Positions 1 to 7,294 of a DNA stretch of 11,545 bases are shown here, in pieces; within the stretch, counting starts at the first letter, position 1; each line of letters begins with the position of its first letter. The DNA is from Bacteroidota bacterium (GTDB lineage Bacteria > Bacteroidota > Bacteroidia > Bacteroidales > Prolixibacteraceae), in NCBI GenBank assembly GCA_013203755.1, contig JABMPI010000428.1, positions 1 to 11,545 of the forward strand, given 5' to 3'. The translations under genes were made by a program, and so were the position numbers. The notes under the pieces are model-generated. The model was given only the letters and a program-made list of their open reading frames with translations, was not told where the DNA came from and ran no database searches.

Positions 1-20
1 AAGGGCATACAAAGTATTTA

Positions 21-74
21 TGACCGGGGTTATACTAATTTGACCGGAATTGAATAGTTCTTGCACTCTGACCG
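21..74. repeat. Three TGACCG motifs upstream of pstS
   Basis: TGACCG occurs at 21-26, 41-46 and 69-74, in the 129 bases before pstS; the first two are followed by another G. The spacings are 20 and 28 bases, which is not the 11-base period of the classical E. coli Pho box. They lie where activator sites for a phosphate-responsive promoter would be expected, so they are candidate PhoB-binding half-sites, but that is inference from position only. Bases 1-57 could also be the last 18 codons of an upstream gene in frame 1, in which case the first two motifs would be inside coding sequence. Confidence 0.3.
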
Positions 75-87
75 AACTATATTCGGT
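71..87. promoter_or_regulatory. Dyad upstream of pstS, candidate operator
   Basis: ACCGAA (71-76) and TTCGGT (82-87) form a perfect 6-bp inverted repeat around the 5-base centre CTATA. A second possible stem overlaps it: ATAGTTC (54-60) with GAACTAT (74-80). The dyad ends 42 bases before the pstS start codon and is followed by TATAAATTTT, a weak match to the Bacteroidota -7 box TAnnTTTG. No convincing -33 TTTG lies at the usual distance, so the promoter itself is not assigned. A dimeric regulator site is the simplest reading; a short hairpin in the 5' leader is the alternative. Confidence 0.3.
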
Positions 88-129
88 ATAAATTTTTCAA
101 ATTAGATATTTAAGTTAAACAATTATAAA

Positions 130-1203
130 ATGAAAAATTTAGTATTAATAATTTTAGCAGTTTTTGCTTTGAGTGCTTGTAATAGTTTCTCAAACAAAAA
201 AGGCGAAGAGAAATCGGCAAGTAGCAAAAAGGTCACTTTAACAGCAGCCGGAGCGACTTTCCCGATGCCCTACTACAACATGGTTTTTAAAGCTTACACT
301 ACTGAAACCGGAACGCTATTAACATACGGCGGAATTGGCTCTGGCGGAGGTATTCGAAGTTTGACGGATAAAGTGGTTGATTTTGGTGCAACCGATGCTT
401 TCCTTAGCGACGAAAAACTGACTGCAATGCCTGCCGAAATTGTACACATCCCAACTGTTTTGGGTGCTGTGGTAATTGCATACAACCTTCCTGGTGTTGA
501 CAACCTGAAACTATCGAACACCCTTTTAGAGAAGATTTTTATGGGTGAAATTACCAAGTGGAACGACCCGTTAATTGAAAGTAATAATGAAGGAGTTTCA
601 CTTCCTGATGTTGATATTACTTTCATCCACCGTTCTGATGGTAGTGGAACTACCTACATTTTCAGCGATTACCTGACTAAAATTAGCTCGAAATGGGCAG
701 ATGCAGTCGGTAAAGGAAAATCGTTGCAGTGGCCTGTTGGAATGGGAGCAAAAGGAAATCCAGGAGTTGCCGGAACAATAAAACAAACCGAAGGAGCAAT
801 TGGTTACGTTGGCTCAGAATATGCTTTTGCTCAGAAAATTCAAACTGCTAAAGTGCAGAACAGTTCTGGAAATTACATCGAACCTTCTATAGAATCGGTA
901 AGTGCTGCAGCTCAGGGAGAAATTCCTGCTGACACAAGAGTTACACTTACAAATTCAGCCGACCCAAATTCATACCCAATTAGTGGATTTACCTGGATTA
1001 TTCTGTACAAAGACCAGAGTTACAACGGACGTTCAAAAGAACAAGCTTTGGGAACCGTTACTTTCCTTGACTGGTTGGTTAGCGAACAAGCACAAAGTCA
1101 GGCAGAAAAAGTGCATTATGCCCCACTTCCAAAAGCAGCCGTTGAAAAAGCAAAAACTATTTTACGTTCAGTCACTTACGGTGGCGAGACTTTGTTGAAA
1201 TAA
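130..1203 (+). CDS. pstS: Phosphate ABC transporter substrate-binding lipoprotein PstS
   Basis: This protein binds inorganic phosphate outside the inner membrane and delivers it to the PstCA channel. The 357-residue product opens with a lipoprotein signal: a hydrophobic stretch at residues 4-13 and a lipobox LSAC with Cys17 as the lipidation site. The mature part shows PstS family blocks in order: GATFPMPYY near 41-49, YGGIGSGGGI at 66-75, DFGATDAFLSD at 84-94, GEITKWNDP at 139-147, and the phosphate-contacting HRSDGSGTT at 167-175. Length is normal for the family. The ATG at 130 is preceded by an A/T-rich leader without a Shine-Dalgarno motif. It is the first gene of the pst-pho cluster, and a 185-base gap with a palindromic repeat separates it from pstC, so it may be expressed at a different level from the rest. 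Identity is secure; lipid anchoring is inferred from the lipobox. Confidence 0.96.
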   Translation: MKNLVLIILAVFALSACNSFSNKKGEEKSASSKKVTLTAAGATFPMPYYNMVFKAYTTETGTLLTYGGIGSGGGIRSLTDKVVDFGATDAFLSDEKLTAMPAEIVHIPTVLGAVVIAYNLPGVDNLKLSNTLLEKIFMGEITKWNDPLIESNNEGVSLPDVDITFIHRSDGSGTTYIFSDYLTKISSKWADAVGKGKSLQWPVGMGAKGNPGVAGTIKQTEGAIGYVGSEYAFAQKIQTAKVQNSSGNYIEPSIESVSAAAQGEIPADTRVTLTNSADPNSYPISGFTWIILYKDQSYNGRSKEQALGTVTFLDWLVSEQAQSQAEKVHYAPLPKAAVEKAKTILRSVTYGGETLLK

Positions 1204-1205
1204 GA

Positions 1206-1322
1206 TGTCATTTCGAATCCTGAGGAACTATGGAGAGAAATCTTTTCTTTTTAATGAACAGATTGCTTCGTCGTTCCTCCTTGCAATGACGGAATGTTAA
1301 AGGACAGGACCGAAGCAATCTG
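1206..1322. repeat. Compound palindromic intergenic repeat between pstS and pstC
   Basis: This element begins 2 bases after the pstS stop codon. Outer ends GTCATT (1207-1212) and AATGAC (1285-1290) pair, and inner AATCT (1239-1243) pairs with AGATT (1260-1264). A second, overlapping pair is a perfect 12-bp inverted repeat, CAGATTGCTTCG (1259-1270) and CGAAGCAATCTG (1311-1322), with a 40-base spacer. The left end TGTCATTTCGAA and the GAGAAATCT core are shared with the palindrome at 5396-5470, so both belong to one repeat family. The remaining bases up to pstC (1323-1388) are A/T-rich and show nothing recognisable. Possible roles are an mRNA processing or stability element, a partial terminator, or a non-autonomous mobile repeat; the sequence does not decide between them. 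Confidence 0.75.
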
Positions 1323-1388
1323 CTCATAAATACAAGACATAAAAAACTTTTCTCACTACTCATATCTAAAAGTCTCACAATCTAATAG

Positions 1389-2240
1389 ATGAACAGCGAT
1401 AAAATTACAAAAGGCGTAATTCTTCTTTCCTCTTTCATTATACTTTTTGTAGCCGGAGGAATGATTTTTTCGCTGGTTCAGGGAGCAATTCCTGCATTTA
1501 AAACATTTGGATTAAAATTCATTTATTCAAACATTTGGAATCCAACTGAAGGCAAAGAAAACTATGGGGCGTTGCCATTTATTGCAGGAACCATAATTAC
1601 TTCAGTTACGGCACTCTTAATTAGTTTGCCCCTTTCATTTTCGGCATCACTTTTTCTGGGTGAATATTACCGCGGAACAAAAATGGCAAAAGTGCTGGGA
1701 ATGATGGTAGATTTGCTCGCCGGGATTCCATCCATCGTTTATGGTTTGTGGGGATTTTATGTACTCCGCCCAATCTTAATTGATTTAGGACTCCCCAACC
1801 AGGGCTTCGGAATTTTCACAGCAAGTATAATTCTTGCGATTATGATTATTCCTTATGCAACATCGTTGAGCAACGAGATTATTTCGATGGTTCCTAACGA
1901 ATTAAAGGAGGCTGCCTATTCTTTGGGAGCAACAAAATCGGAGGTGATTTTTAACGTAGTTGTTCCTTCTGCACGTTCGGGAATTGTTGCCGGATACATT
2001 TTGTCGTTTGGTCGGGCACTTGGCGAAACCATGGCTGTTACCATGTTAATCGGGAATTCCAACATCGTACCCAACGGTCTTTTTAGCACTGGAAATACGA
2101 TGGCTTCGGTTATTGCCAATCAGTTTGGCGAAGCCGATGGATTAAAACTTAGTTCGTTGATTGCCATCGCACTTTTGCTTTTCCTGATAACAGGAATTAT
2201 AAATGCCATTGGAAAATTCATCATTAAAAAAATGGCGTAA
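1389..2240 (+). CDS. pstC: Phosphate ABC transporter permease PstC
   Basis: One of the two inner-membrane subunits that form the phosphate channel. The 283-residue product has about six hydrophobic helices, roughly at 10-31, 63-90, 105-125, 140-160, 198-218 and 255-276. The binding-protein-dependent permease signature that docks onto the ATPase is present as EAAYSLGATKSEVIF at 174-188, followed by the Pst-specific GRALGETMAVTML at 208-220. It starts with ATG, lies 185 bases after pstS, and its stop codon is one base before the pstA start, which implies tight coupling with pstA. A PstC assignment rather than PstA rests on gene order and on the GETMAV version of the motif. There is no sign of damage. 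Confidence 0.95.
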   Translation: MNSDKITKGVILLSSFIILFVAGGMIFSLVQGAIPAFKTFGLKFIYSNIWNPTEGKENYGALPFIAGTIITSVTALLISLPLSFSASLFLGEYYRGTKMAKVLGMMVDLLAGIPSIVYGLWGFYVLRPILIDLGLPNQGFGIFTASIILAIMIIPYATSLSNEIISMVPNELKEAAYSLGATKSEVIFNVVVPSARSGIVAGYILSFGRALGETMAVTMLIGNSNIVPNGLFSTGNTMASVIANQFGEADGLKLSSLIAIALLLFLITGIINAIGKFIIKKMA

Positions 2241-2241
2241 A

Positions 2242-3126
2242 ATGAACACCAGCGCAAAAATAACAGCTAATAACCTTGGCAGAAGAACTTTGAAAGACAA
2301 CTTTTACAAAGGTCTTGTGGTAGCTTTGTCGATTGTCACCATCTCGCCAATTGTACTTATTATCTACCATTTGGTTGTAAAAGGAATCAACCAAATCAGT
2401 TTCGATTTCATTATAAAAACACCGCCTGATACTTTTGAGGCGATGACCGCCTTAACCAGCGGCGAAATAATTCCCGGAGGTATTGCAAACGGAATTACAG
2501 GAACACTGTTAATGGTTATTTTGGCTTCGGTAATTGCAATTCCGGTTGGTGTAATAACGGGTATTTATCTGTATGAAAATCCCGGTAAATTCCTTGCCAA
2601 CTTAACACGAAATGTTTCCGATGTTTTACAAGGAGTGCCATCGATTGTACTTGGACTAATTGCGTACATGTGGATTGTAAAACCTGTAACTCATGGTTTT
2701 TCAGCTTTGGCAGGTAGTGTTTCTTTGTCGATTATGATGTTGCCAATGATAGTCCGCTCCACCGAGGAGACCTTAAAAATGATTCCTCAAACCATTAAAG
2801 AAGCAGCGCTAGCATTGGGAGTTCCTTATTACAAAGTTATTTTTAGAGTATTAATACCAACCAGTTTTAGCGGATTATTAACCGGAATTTTACTTGGCAT
2901 TTCAAGAGTTTTGGGTGAAACTGCTCCGCTAATGTTAACCGCTTTAGGAAGCACAATTATAAATCTAAACATTTCGAAACCAACAAGTGCCATTCCATTA
3001 CTCATCTGGGAGTTTTACAACGACCCAAACATGGTGGATTTAATATGGAGCTCTTCGTTATTTTTAATGGTAATGGTTTTAACTTTAAATATTGTATCAA
3101 AACAAATTGCTGCCCCAACAAAATAG
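2242..3126 (+). CDS. pstA: Phosphate ABC transporter permease PstA
   Basis: The second channel subunit of the phosphate importer. I start it at the ATG at 2242, one base after the pstC stop, giving 294 residues. An in-frame ATG at 2203 would add 13 residues but overlap pstC by 38 bases and adds only a polar tail. Hydrophobic helices are visible near 24-46, 84-110, 128-147, 155-170, 208-226 and 268-286. The ATPase-docking loop reads EAALALGVPYYKVIF at 187-201, followed by SRVLGETAPLMLTALGS at 221-237, which is typical of PstA. pstB starts 11 bases downstream, so pstC, pstA and pstB are almost certainly co-transcribed. Confidence 0.95.
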   Translation: MNTSAKITANNLGRRTLKDNFYKGLVVALSIVTISPIVLIIYHLVVKGINQISFDFIIKTPPDTFEAMTALTSGEIIPGGIANGITGTLLMVILASVIAIPVGVITGIYLYENPGKFLANLTRNVSDVLQGVPSIVLGLIAYMWIVKPVTHGFSALAGSVSLSIMMLPMIVRSTEETLKMIPQTIKEAALALGVPYYKVIFRVLIPTSFSGLLTGILLGISRVLGETAPLMLTALGSTIINLNISKPTSAIPLLIWEFYNDPNMVDLIWSSSLFLMVMVLTLNIVSKQIAAPTK

Positions 3127-3137
3127 AATAATATAGA

Positions 3138-3920
3138 ATGAACGAGAATTCAGTAAAAATAAAAGACCCAGTACTATCCATTCGAAACTTGTCGGTTTCT
3201 TACGACAAGGGAAAATACGCAGTCGATAATGTTTCGGCAGATATAAAACGAAACAGTGTTACTGCAATTATGGGCCCATCGGGATGCGGGAAAAGTACGC
3301 TATTGCGTGCAATTAACCGGATGCACGAATTGTATGAGAATATTGAAACAAAGGGTACGCTGATTTTAAATGGTAAAGATATTACCGACATGCCAACCGT
3401 TCAGTTACGCCGAATGGCAGGGATGGTTTTTCAGCGCCCAAACCCGTTTCCAACCATGAGTATTTACGACAATGTAATTGCCGGCTACAAACTAAATGGC
3501 ATTCGATTAAAAAAATTGGAGCGCTACGAAATTGTTGAGCGTTCCTTAACCGACGTAACCCTTTGGGATGAGGTAAAAGATACGCTTCACAAAAAAGGAA
3601 GTTTCCTTTCGGGCGGACAACAACAGCGCCTTTGTATAGCGCGGGCTCTGGCTTTCGATCCTGAAGTAATTTTATTGGATGAACCAACCTCGGCACTCGA
3701 CCCGGTTTCAACTGCAAAAATTGAAGATTTGCTGGTAAAACTAAAAGAGAATTATTCGATTCTGATGGTGACACATAACATGTCTCAGGCAGCTCGAATC
3801 TCTGACTATTCAATGTTTATGTACCTCGGTGAATTGGTTGAATATGGAAAAACAAAAGATCTGTTTACCAAACCCCAAGACCGCCGTACAGAGGAATATT
3901 TAACAGGAAAATTTGGGTAA
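3138..3920 (+). CDS. pstB: Phosphate ABC transporter ATPase PstB
   Basis: This cytoplasmic ATPase powers phosphate uptake through PstCA. The 260-residue product is of normal length and all nucleotide-binding elements are intact: Walker A GPSGCGKST at 46-54, Q-loop Gln99 in VFQRPNPFPTMSIYDN, the signature LSGGQQQR at 157-164, Walker B VILLDEP at 177-183, the D-loop SALD at 185-188, and the switch His213 in VTHNM. The block QRPNPFP.SIYDNV after the Q-loop and the C-terminal region DRRTEEYLTGKFG are characteristic of PstB among ABC ATPases. A 31-base A/T-rich gap follows before phoU; I see no hairpin in it, so read-through into phoU is expected. Confidence 0.97.
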   Translation: MNENSVKIKDPVLSIRNLSVSYDKGKYAVDNVSADIKRNSVTAIMGPSGCGKSTLLRAINRMHELYENIETKGTLILNGKDITDMPTVQLRRMAGMVFQRPNPFPTMSIYDNVIAGYKLNGIRLKKLERYEIVERSLTDVTLWDEVKDTLHKKGSFLSGGQQQRLCIARALAFDPEVILLDEPTSALDPVSTAKIEDLLVKLKENYSILMVTHNMSQAARISDYSMFMYLGELVEYGKTKDLFTKPQDRRTEEYLTGKFG

Positions 3921-3951
3921 TTTTTTTAACTTCACTTAATTTCGAAATAAA

Positions 3952-4638
3952 ATGATTTCAAAAAAAGACAATGCAATAAACAATATTTTAAGCGACTTCG
4001 AAGAATTCGCAAATTTGGTTCTTCATCAGCTCGATTCGCTTGAAAAATTGGTTTCTACCGGCGATACAAATTTCCCGGACGGGGCAACAAAAGAGATGCT
4101 TGTTAATGAAAAAAAACTCGATAAACTGGAAGTTAAAATCAGCGATAAGATTGTAAATACAATCGTTTTATATCAACCAGTTGCTTCCGACATCAGAAAA
4201 ATTATGGCGTGTTACCGGATTATCATTAGCCTGGAACGGGTTGGAGACATGGTAATAAACATTGTTAATTTCATTCAAAATATTAAAACTCCAAAAGTTT
4301 ATTCCGAACTTTCAGAAGTGGTTTCAAATATGCTCATGAACAGTTCAAGTATGGTAAATAAAGCGCTGCTTGCTTTTACCAACGACGATAAAGAGTATGC
4401 TATTTGGACCATAAAAAACGATGCAGTAGCGGATGAAATTAATAAAAAGATGCTCAAAAAAGCCATTAAAAAAAGTAGCGATTCAGATGAAAATAAACAA
4501 CTTTTAATGAGTTTTATAAACATGAACAGCGTGGTTACCAATATTGAACGAATTGCCGACCATGCAACCAATATTGCCGAAGCTGCAATCTATTCCATTG
4601 AAGGGAATGACATTCGGCACGCAAAAAAGGTAGAATGA
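3952..4638 (+). CDS. phoU: Phosphate signalling regulator PhoU
   Basis: PhoU is a cytoplasmic helical protein that links the Pst transporter to the PhoR kinase and represses the phosphate response when Pi is plentiful. The product has 228 residues, with the two tandem three-helix PhoU repeats expected for the family. The metal- and partner-binding signature of each is visible: ERVGDMVINIVNF at 95-107 and ERIADHATNIAEAAIY at 199-214. Two conserved stretches around LVNEKKLDKLEVKI (50-63) and ND..ADEINKKML also fit. The ATG at 3952 follows pstB by 31 bases. The order pstB-phoU is the same as in many bacteria, while the direct continuation into a two-component pair makes one complete regulatory cluster. 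Confidence 0.93.
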   Translation: MISKKDNAINNILSDFEEFANLVLHQLDSLEKLVSTGDTNFPDGATKEMLVNEKKLDKLEVKISDKIVNTIVLYQPVASDIRKIMACYRIIISLERVGDMVINIVNFIQNIKTPKVYSELSEVVSNMLMNSSSMVNKALLAFTNDDKEYAIWTIKNDAVADEINKKMLKKAIKKSSDSDENKQLLMSFINMNSVVTNIERIADHATNIAEAAIYSIEGNDIRHAKKVE

Positions 4639-4653
4639 AATTTCAGAAATTAA

Positions 4654-4692
4654 AAACTTTGAACCCGGAACTTGAAACTTTGAACTTGAAAC
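4654..4692. repeat. Short tandem repeat between phoU and phoB
   Basis: The 63-base gap between phoU and phoB is mostly taken up by a direct repeat. AAACTTTGAAC occurs at 4654-4664 and again at 4675-4685, a 21-base period. CTTGAAAC occurs at 4671-4678 and 4685-4692, interleaved with the first pair. The repeat ends 9 bases before the phoB start codon. It may be a mobile or slipped-strand intergenic repeat, or a direct-repeat binding site giving phoB-phoR their own promoter. The 21-base period is two helical turns, which would suit a dimeric regulator, but that is inference. Confidence 0.6.
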
Positions 4693-4701
4693 CTAAAAAG
4701 T

Positions 4702-5385
4702 ATGAGCAATTCAATACCAAAAATACTTATTGTTGAGGACGAAAGGGATTTATGCGAAATCCTGGAGTTTAATCTGTCGAGCGAAGGTTTTGAAACCGAG
4801 ATTGCTCATTCTGCAGAAGAAGCGCTGAAAAAGCCTTTGGATAAATTCAACCTTATTTTGTTGGATGTGATGATGGGTGAAATGTCGGGTTATAAAATGG
4901 CAGCAAAAGTTAGAAAAGAACTAAAATTAACTGTCCCAATTATTTTTATGACCGCAAAAACTTCCGAAAACGATATTCTTACCGGATTTAACGTAGGTGG
5001 CGACGATTACATTTCAAAACCCTTTTCAATTCGGGAAATGGTAGCTCGAATTAAAGCCATATTAAAACGTGGTATCAACGAGTCGGAATCGAACAATATT
5101 TTAAGAGCCGATGAATTAGAACTGAATACAACAAATAAAACCATAACAATTTGTGGAGATTCAATCAATCTTACCCGAAAAGAGTTTGAGATTTTAGCGC
5201 TGCTTTTAAAACACAATGGACAATATATTAGCAGAACAGAAATACTAGACCGAATCTGGAGCGATGATGTGATTGTTACGGAACGAAATGTGGATGTTAA
5301 CATCGCCCGACTTCGTAAAAAAGTGGGAGAATACGGACAATTCATCAAGGGAAAATCGGGTTACGGATATTGCTTTAAAAATTAG
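4702..5385 (+). CDS. phoB: PhoB-type response regulator (OmpR/PhoB family)
   Basis: A DNA-binding response regulator, most likely the one that activates the phosphate-starvation regulon. The 227-residue product has a receiver domain at about 6-122 with the acidic pair Glu12-Asp13, phosphoacceptor Asp55 in LILLDVMM, the switch Thr84 in FMTAK, and Lys107 in SKPFS. The OmpR-type winged-helix domain covers about 134-227, with LTRKEFEILALLL at 157-169, recognition helix region RNVDVNIARLRKK at 195-207 and the wing GKSGYGYCF. The name PhoB rests on its place between phoU and a PhoR-like kinase; by sequence alone it is a generic OmpR/PhoB member. An intergenic palindrome separates it from phoR, which may change the ratio of regulator to kinase. 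Confidence 0.88.
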   Translation: MSNSIPKILIVEDERDLCEILEFNLSSEGFETEIAHSAEEALKKPLDKFNLILLDVMMGEMSGYKMAAKVRKELKLTVPIIFMTAKTSENDILTGFNVGGDDYISKPFSIREMVARIKAILKRGINESESNNILRADELELNTTNKTITICGDSINLTRKEFEILALLLKHNGQYISRTEILDRIWSDDVIVTERNVDVNIARLRKKVGEYGQFIKGKSGYGYCFKN

Positions 5386-5395
5386 CTGAATTTTC

Positions 5396-5470
5396 TGTCA
5401 TTTCGAACGAAGAGAGAAATCTGCTACAATAGAAAGATTTCTCTCTTCGTTCCTCACATTCGAAATGACA
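5396..5470. repeat. Long near-perfect palindrome between phoB and phoR
   Basis: The left arm at 5396-5422 (TGTCATTTCGAACGAAGAGA then GAAATCT) is matched on the right by AGATTTCTCTCTTCGTTC (5435-5452) and TTCGAAATGACA (5459-5470). The only interruption is the 6-base insert CTCACA at 5453-5458; the central loop at 5423-5434 is 12 bases. As RNA this would fold into a stem of about 27 bp with one bulge. It starts 11 bases after the phoB stop and ends 46 bases before the phoR start. It shares its ends and core with the element between pstS and pstC. There is no T-tract right after it, so a classical terminator is not supported; a transcript stability, processing or attenuation element, or a miniature mobile repeat, fits better. 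Confidence 0.85.
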
Positions 5471-5516
5471 ATTCGATTGATAAAAAATAAGAATAATAAA
5501 TTTAAAACTTCATAAA

Positions 5517-7286
5517 GTGCCAATTCAACAAACATTCAGAAGAAAAATATTCTACTACTTTATTGCAGTATTTTTGATTTTCACCCTTGCGATTTTACTA
5601 TTTCAACTGCAACGAGAGAAAGATTATAAAACAGCCCAGTTGGAGAATACCCTCGAAAATGTAAGCGAGGTAACTCACAATTTCATAGAACATTATAACT
5701 TGTTAGGTGAAAATAATTTTAAGAGAGCCGACACACTAAAATACCTTATTCCGCAGAAAAACATCAAAATAACGGTAGTCGACAAAAAGGGCGTTGTTCT
5801 TTATGATAGTTTTGTAGATGATTACAGTGATATGGAGAATCATTTCGAACGCCCCGAAGTTCAAAAAGCGTTATACTCAGAAATCGGTTCAAACATTCGC
5901 CACTCGGAAACTACTAACCAGGAATTCTACTATTATGCCAGAAATTACGGCAATTATTTTGTGCGAACGGCAATGGTTTATAACATTGAACTTGAGAATT
6001 TTCTAAAAGCCGAGCGGTTTTTTCTCTTTTTTGTTATTGCCGTTTTCCTCATTATTTGGATGCTAATAAATGTGGTTACCAAACGTCTTTCCATCTCCAT
6101 TACCAAATTGAAAGACTTTGCAATAAAAGCAGGCAAAAACGAACCCATTAATGCAGACAGCGAATTCCCTGATAATGAACTGGGTGAAATTGGAGCACAA
6201 ATTGTTAAAATTTACAATAAACTTCGCCAGGCAAAAGATGATGTTGCACTGGAAAAAGACAGATTGTTTAACCACATGAATATCTTAAATGAAGGTATCT
6301 CTTTTTTCAATCCGGACAAAAGTAAAATGCTGGCAAACAGCCATTTTATACAATTTATTAGCATGATTTCGGACACTTCCACAATCTCAGCAGAACACAT
6401 TTTTGACATACCTGAGTTCCAGCAAATCAATGAATTTTTGGATGAAAAACTTTCAAGCGAAATTGTGTTTCAAAACAACGAATTGCCTCAATTGGAATTT
6501 ACGATTAGCAAAAACGAGAGTTATTTTAAAGTACTATGTATAATTTTTGCTGACAAAAGTTTTGAAATTTTAATCACCGATATTACCCGTCCAGAAAAGA
6601 GACGTTTGCTAAAACAGCAATTAACATCAAACATTGCCCACGAATTGAAAACCCCGCTGGCATCGATAAAAGGATACATCGAGACGTTAATGACCAACCC
6701 AAATATCGACAAAGAAAAGCAGCAGTATTTTATTGAACGTGCTCATTCGCAGTCGGAAAGATTAAACCTGCTGCTCAACGACATTTCGTTGTTAAACAAC
6801 ATCGAAGATGCCGGGGAACTTTTTGAAATAAAACCGCTAAAAATTAAAACCATTATAACCGATGTGGTTGAAAATCTGGAGAATCGTCTTTCGGAAAAGA
6901 ACATCAAGTGCAAGCTAAACATTGATAACGAGGTTACAATAAATGGGAACGATTCGTTGCTTTCTTCGGTATTTCAAAATTTGATTGAAAACTCGGTAAA
7001 CTATGCTGGAGAGAACATTAAAATTGAAATATCCAACTGCATGGAAGACAAAAAATTCCATTATTTCAGTTACTCCGATACCGGTGTTGGAATTCCGGAA
7101 GAGCACCTACACCGAATTTTTGAACGATTTTACCGCATCGACTCAGGAAGAACACGCGAAATGGGAGGGACAGGACTTGGACTTTCCATTGTTAAAAATG
7201 CAGTGTTACTTCACAAAGGAGAAATTTCAGCAAGAAATAAACCCGAAGGTGGAATTGAATTTCTGTTTTCGTTGGGGAAAAAATAA
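5517..7286 (+). CDS. phoR: PhoR-type membrane sensor histidine kinase
   Basis: A membrane histidine kinase expected to phosphorylate the adjacent PhoB. The start is GTG at 5517: it is needed to include the first membrane helix (about 12-29), and the next in-frame ATG would remove it. A periplasmic sensor of about 135 residues (30-165) carries VVDKKGVVLYDS and a DRPEVQ-like ERPEVQKAL, which resembles the extracytoplasmic Cache-like sensors of Bacillus-type PhoR. Helix 2 spans 168-187, then a HAMP-like linker to about 240 and a weakly conserved PAS-like stretch (250-358). The kinase core is intact: His375 in SNIAHELKTPLASIKGY, N box NLIENSVNYA at 488-497, G1 DTGVGIP at 521-527, F box RIFERFYR, and G2 GGTGLGLSI at 550-558. 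It is the last gene of the cluster. Kinase identity is certain; the phosphate role comes from context. Confidence 0.88.
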   Translation: MPIQQTFRRKIFYYFIAVFLIFTLAILLFQLQREKDYKTAQLENTLENVSEVTHNFIEHYNLLGENNFKRADTLKYLIPQKNIKITVVDKKGVVLYDSFVDDYSDMENHFERPEVQKALYSEIGSNIRHSETTNQEFYYYARNYGNYFVRTAMVYNIELENFLKAERFFLFFVIAVFLIIWMLINVVTKRLSISITKLKDFAIKAGKNEPINADSEFPDNELGEIGAQIVKIYNKLRQAKDDVALEKDRLFNHMNILNEGISFFNPDKSKMLANSHFIQFISMISDTSTISAEHIFDIPEFQQINEFLDEKLSSEIVFQNNELPQLEFTISKNESYFKVLCIIFADKSFEILITDITRPEKRRLLKQQLTSNIAHELKTPLASIKGYIETLMTNPNIDKEKQQYFIERAHSQSERLNLLLNDISLLNNIEDAGELFEIKPLKIKTIITDVVENLENRLSEKNIKCKLNIDNEVTINGNDSLLSSVFQNLIENSVNYAGENIKIEISNCMEDKKFHYFSYSDTGVGIPEEHLHRIFERFYRIDSGRTREMGGTGLGLSIVKNAVLLHKGEISARNKPEGGIEFLFSLGKK

Positions 7287-7294
7287 AGTTTGAG

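Noticed and set aside
1..20. Divergent gene starting on the - strand at the left edge (ATG complement at 6-8)
   Set aside because: Only two codons would be visible, and the upstream -7-like sequence is not an exact TAnnTTTG match.
1..57. Possible C-terminal tail of an upstream + strand gene (frame 1 is open for 18 codons to TAG at 55-57)
   Set aside because: Eighteen open codons are not significant, frame 2 is also open for 13 codons, and the residues match no family I recognise. It remains possible but is not supported.
2203..2241. Earlier ATG for pstA at 2203
   Set aside because: It overlaps pstC by 38 bases and adds a polar stretch; the ATG at 2242 directly after the pstC stop is the usual coupled arrangement.
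3382..3813. 143-residue open frame on the - strand within pstB
   Set aside because: It lies entirely opposite a fully conserved ABC ATPase and has no recognisable domain; a shadow frame.
5396..5470. Rho-independent terminator between phoB and phoR
   Set aside because: The stem is A/T-rich and far longer than a usual terminator, and no T-tract follows; a repeat element explains it better.
1206..5470. CRISPR array or phage attachment sites based on the repeated sequences
   Set aside because: The repeats are palindromic, few, far apart and not regularly spaced, and there are no cas or integrase genes in view.
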